In this document: one piece after another, positions 61,627 through 64,000 of the stretch | Numbering within the stretch: position 1 is the stretch's first letter | How the letters are laid out: each line of letters starts with the position of its first letter | Notes under the pieces: model-generated | Seen by the model: only the letters and a program-made list of their open reading frames with translations | The model's database searches: none | What the model was told of the DNA's origin: nothing | Position numbers and translations under genes: made by a program | Source: Thalassotalea euphylliae | GTDB taxonomy: Bacteria; Pseudomonadota; Gammaproteobacteria; Enterobacterales; Alteromonadaceae | Direction of reading: 5' to 3' | Assembly: GCF_003390335.1 (NCBI RefSeq) | Contig: NZ_QUOU01000001.1 | Span: 4,030,001-4,094,000, forward strand | Length of the DNA stretch: 64,000 nt

Positions 61627-63408
61627 CTAGAACAACTCGTCTTCAATATCGAATAATACGTCACTTGCTTGACGTGCAGTTTCGATTAAAGACATGCGGC
61701 GCGGTAAGATACGTGCAAAATAGTATCGTGCCGTCTTAACCTTTGACGTGTAGAAATCGTCACCACTGTCAATCTTAGCTAGTGCCGCTTTTGCTTGCAT
61801 GGCCCACAAGTAAGCCATCGCGGTGTAACCGAACACGTGTAAGTAGTCGTTTGCCGCTGTCCCTAAAATGTTAATGTCATTTTGGCTTTGCTCAATAAGG
61901 TGCGCAGTTAATGACTCTAAATCACCTAGTGCTTCCGCTAGTGGCGCAATAAATTCTTGTAGGTCCGCTTGTGAATTTTCAGCAATAAACGCTTTTACTT
62001 CTTGAGCAAACGGTTGGAAAAGTGCACCTTTTGAAGCGACAACTTTTCGTGCTAACAAGTCCATTGCTTGAACGCCATTAGTGCCTTCGTAAATTTGCGT
62101 AATACGAGTATCGCGAACAAGTTGCTCTTGTCCCCACTCACGAATGAAGCCGTGACCACCGAAAACTTGCTGACCTGCAATCGTTGATTCTAAACCAAGA
62201 TCAGTGAAGAAAGCTTTGGCAATAGGCGTTAGCAGCGCAACTAGTGCTTCACTCTCTTTTTGGGCTTCGCCTTCGCCGTATGCTGACGTATCAAGTTTCA
62301 TTGACACATATGAAGACAGCGCACGAGAACCTTCAGTTAGTGCTTTCATGTTTAATAACATGCGACGAACATCACCGTGAACCATGATAGAGTCCGCAGG
62401 TTGTTCTGGTGACTTAGCACCTGTTAGCGCACGACCTTGTAAACGCTCTTTTGCATATTCAACGGCATTTTGGTAGCTGCGTTCAGCAGCGGCCATACCT
62501 TGAATACCAACACCAATACGCTCGTAGTTCATCATAGTGAACATACAGGCTAAGCCTTTGTTCAGCTCGCCAACAAGGAAACCTTGAGCATCATCAAAGT
62601 TCATCACACATGTTGCTGAGCCGTGAATACCCATTTTGTGTTCAATCGAACCACAACTAACGCCGTTTGGCTCAGCTAAGCTACCATCGTCGTTAACATT
62701 GATTTTAGGTACTAAGAATAATGAAATGCCACGAGGGCCAGCAGGAGCATCGGGGAGTTTAGCCAATACTAAGTGAACAATGTTTTCGGCTAAATCGTGT
62801 TCACCTGCGGTGATAAAGATTTTGTTACCCGTAATGCGGTAACTACCATCTTCTTGTGGGATCGCTTTTGTGCGGATCATGCCAAGGTCAGTACCTGAAT
62901 GTGCTTCTGTTAAACACATTGAGCCTGTCCAATCACCGGCATACATGCGAGTTAGGTATTTTTCTTTTAACTCATCACTACCGTGCTTGGCTAGAGATAA
63001 TGCAGCACCTGCAGTCAGCGTTGGGTAAAGTGAGAAAGAAATATCAGCTGAACACATCATTTCTTCGTGTAAACCAGTAATGGTTTTTGGCATCCCCATG
63101 CCGCCGTACTCAGGATCACCACCTAACGCAGTCCAGCCACCTTCAACGTATGTTTGGAAGGCTTCTTTATAACCCGTTGCCGTGGTGACGTTACCATTGT
63201 CAAAGCTGACACCTTCTTCATCACCAACACGCAATAATGGCGCAATTTCTTGCTCAGCGATTTTTGCACACTCTTGTAAGATGGCATCAGCTGTATCGCG
63301 GTCTACTGTTTCAGCAAGTGCAGGCAAGGACTGCCATAGCTGATCCGCTTTTAGCACATCATACAAAATAAAACTCATGTCTTTTAACGGCACTTGATAT
63401 TCAGCCAC
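61627..63408 (-). CDS. Acyl-CoA dehydrogenase with long C-terminal domain
   Basis: 593 residues, much longer than the 380 of classical dehydrogenases. The N-terminal segment YQVPLKDMSFILYDVLKAD is typical of the DmdC-like/long FadE group. The core has the FAD and substrate segments MCLTEAHSGTDLGMIRTKA, KIFITAGEHDL and QQVFGGHGFIREWGQEQLVRDTRITQIYEGTNGVQAMDLLARK, the last with the catalytic Glu. A helical C-terminal domain of about 130 residues follows. It oxidises acyl-CoA at the alpha-beta position; chain length or the possibility of methylmercaptopropionyl-CoA as substrate is not determined. Confidence 0.92.
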   Translation of the reverse strand: MAEYQVPLKDMSFILYDVLKADQLWQSLPALAETVDRDTADAILQECAKIAEQEIAPLLRVGDEEGVSFDNGNVTTATGYKEAFQTYVEGGWTALGGDPEYGGMGMPKTITGLHEEMMCSADISFSLYPTLTAGAALSLAKHGSDELKEKYLTRMYAGDWTGSMCLTEAHSGTDLGMIRTKAIPQEDGSYRITGNKIFITAGEHDLAENIVHLVLAKLPDAPAGPRGISLFLVPKINVNDDGSLAEPNGVSCGSIEHKMGIHGSATCVMNFDDAQGFLVGELNKGLACMFTMMNYERIGVGIQGMAAAERSYQNAVEYAKERLQGRALTGAKSPEQPADSIMVHGDVRRMLLNMKALTEGSRALSSYVSMKLDTSAYGEGEAQKESEALVALLTPIAKAFFTDLGLESTIAGQQVFGGHGFIREWGQEQLVRDTRITQIYEGTNGVQAMDLLARKVVASKGALFQPFAQEVKAFIAENSQADLQEFIAPLAEALGDLESLTAHLIEQSQNDINILGTAANDYLHVFGYTAMAYLWAMQAKAALAKIDSGDDFYTSKVKTARYYFARILPRRMSLIETARQASDVLFDIEDELF

Positions 63409-63572
63409 AGTACACCTCGATAATATTAAACAAGCAATTTAAACACGCGTTTAAATATAGTGAATTCATACTGAAAGTAAAGTAAAACTGCAAAAAATAC
63501 TGGTTTTTGGCACCGCCACATAATTCGCGCTATAGTGCCCCTAGCTGACTGTTTCAATCTAGGTAAGGCGCT

Positions 63573-64000
63573 TTGCAAAAACGACTATTACTTTTAGCCA
63601 TTTGTTTTTATGGGCTTGCGGGCCTTGCAGCCGCTGAGCAAACAAGCTTCAATAAGCGCGAGCGTGGCGACAACTATGAATTTAGCTATCAGTGGCGCGA
63701 CCATAACCAGCAGCCTCAGGCCATGCAATTCTCATTGTCGAAACAAGCGCTGTTTTCACCCTTTCGCCGCTTTAGAGCATACAACACTGACATTGCAGCC
63801 CAGCACGTACAACGTCAAATTCGCCAATACCTCAAGCAAAACCCAATAGCCGGGGTCAACGTTACATTCGGCAATGCACTAAGTGATATTCGCCTTAGCG
63901 GACGAAACCCACAAGACGTTAATCACGCAAGTGAGGTTATCAAGGCGCAAGAGCTTACTTTTTTCAACGAATACCTGCGCAGTCAGTATTATCATCAATT
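63573..64000 (+). CDS. Exported hypothetical protein (3' end outside window)
   Basis: A TTG at 63573, with TAAGG five to nine bases upstream, opens a frame that runs without a stop to the end of the window. The first 21 residues form a signal peptide (KRLLLLAICFYGLAGLAAA). The mature part (FNKRERGDNYEFSYQW, then a basic helix-rich region around FRRFRAYN) is unrecognised. At least 142 residues are visible. The gene is divergent from the acyl-CoA dehydrogenase gene. Confidence 0.75.
   Translation, partial: MQKRLLLLAICFYGLAGLAAAEQTSFNKRERGDNYEFSYQWRDHNQQPQAMQFSLSKQALFSPFRRFRAYNTDIAAQHVQRQIRQYLKQNPIAGVNVTFGNALSDIRLSGRNPQDVNHASEVIKAQELTFFNEYLRSQYYHQ

Overview
The window looks like chromosomal DNA of a marine gammaproteobacterium of the order Alteromonadales, probably a Colwelliaceae member such as Thalassotalea. 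This placement is inferred from TonB-dependent receptors, a SapC-family protein, divergent ccmFGHI/ccmABCDE clusters of the Shewanella/Colwellia type and the lptFG-pepA-holC-valS block. No rRNA or protein alignment was run, so the genus is not certain.

Bases 1-12200 hold the 3' end of a TonB receptor gene, a hypothetical protein, a decayed IS630-family element sitting in the remains of a small gene, a GAF/degenerate-GGDEF protein, a beta-lactamase-fold lipoprotein, a membrane protein, an OmpR-type two-component pair, a periplasmic solute-binding-like protein and a complete TonB receptor gene. Bases 12559-15193 are a compact, AT-rich type II restriction-modification system: an NPPY-type methylase facing a putative endonuclease gene, which is co-transcribed with a controller (C) protein gene that has a clear double C-box upstream.

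Bases 15435-30695 are an integrative element inserted in the anticodon loop of a tRNA-Leu(CAA) gene. The 3' half of the split tRNA remains at the left end and the 5' half at the right end. An intact, slightly different tRNA-Leu(CAA) lies just inside the right end. The element carries a tyrosine recombinase, matching putative arm-type repeats at both ends, a five-gene block (outer-membrane factor, membrane fusion protein, RND pump, response regulator, histidine kinase), two hypothetical proteins, a truncated receiver protein, an IS3-family element, a second IS630-family element, a small conserved protein and a RidA-family gene.

Bases 31055-49324 are mostly core genome: an RDD protein, lptG/lptF (lipopolysaccharide export), pepA-holC-valS, a cold-shock gene, hemH, a glutathione peroxidase gene and the cytochrome c maturation genes in two divergent operons (ccmF-G-H-I and ccmA-B-C-D-E). 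Bases 49429-64000 hold sapC, a TetR regulator divergent from a membrane-fusion/RND pair with duplicated operator-like repeats between them, an unlisted 52-residue membrane protein, rraB, a plsC-type acyltransferase, mlaA with an alpha/beta hydrolase lipoprotein, an outer-membrane-like protein, an HD-GYP response regulator, a large acyl-CoA dehydrogenase and the start of a periplasmic protein gene that runs off the end.

The features most worth a second look are the element that splits its target tRNA and carries a replacement, the unassigned restriction endonuclease with its C-box, and several unrecognised proteins within the element.
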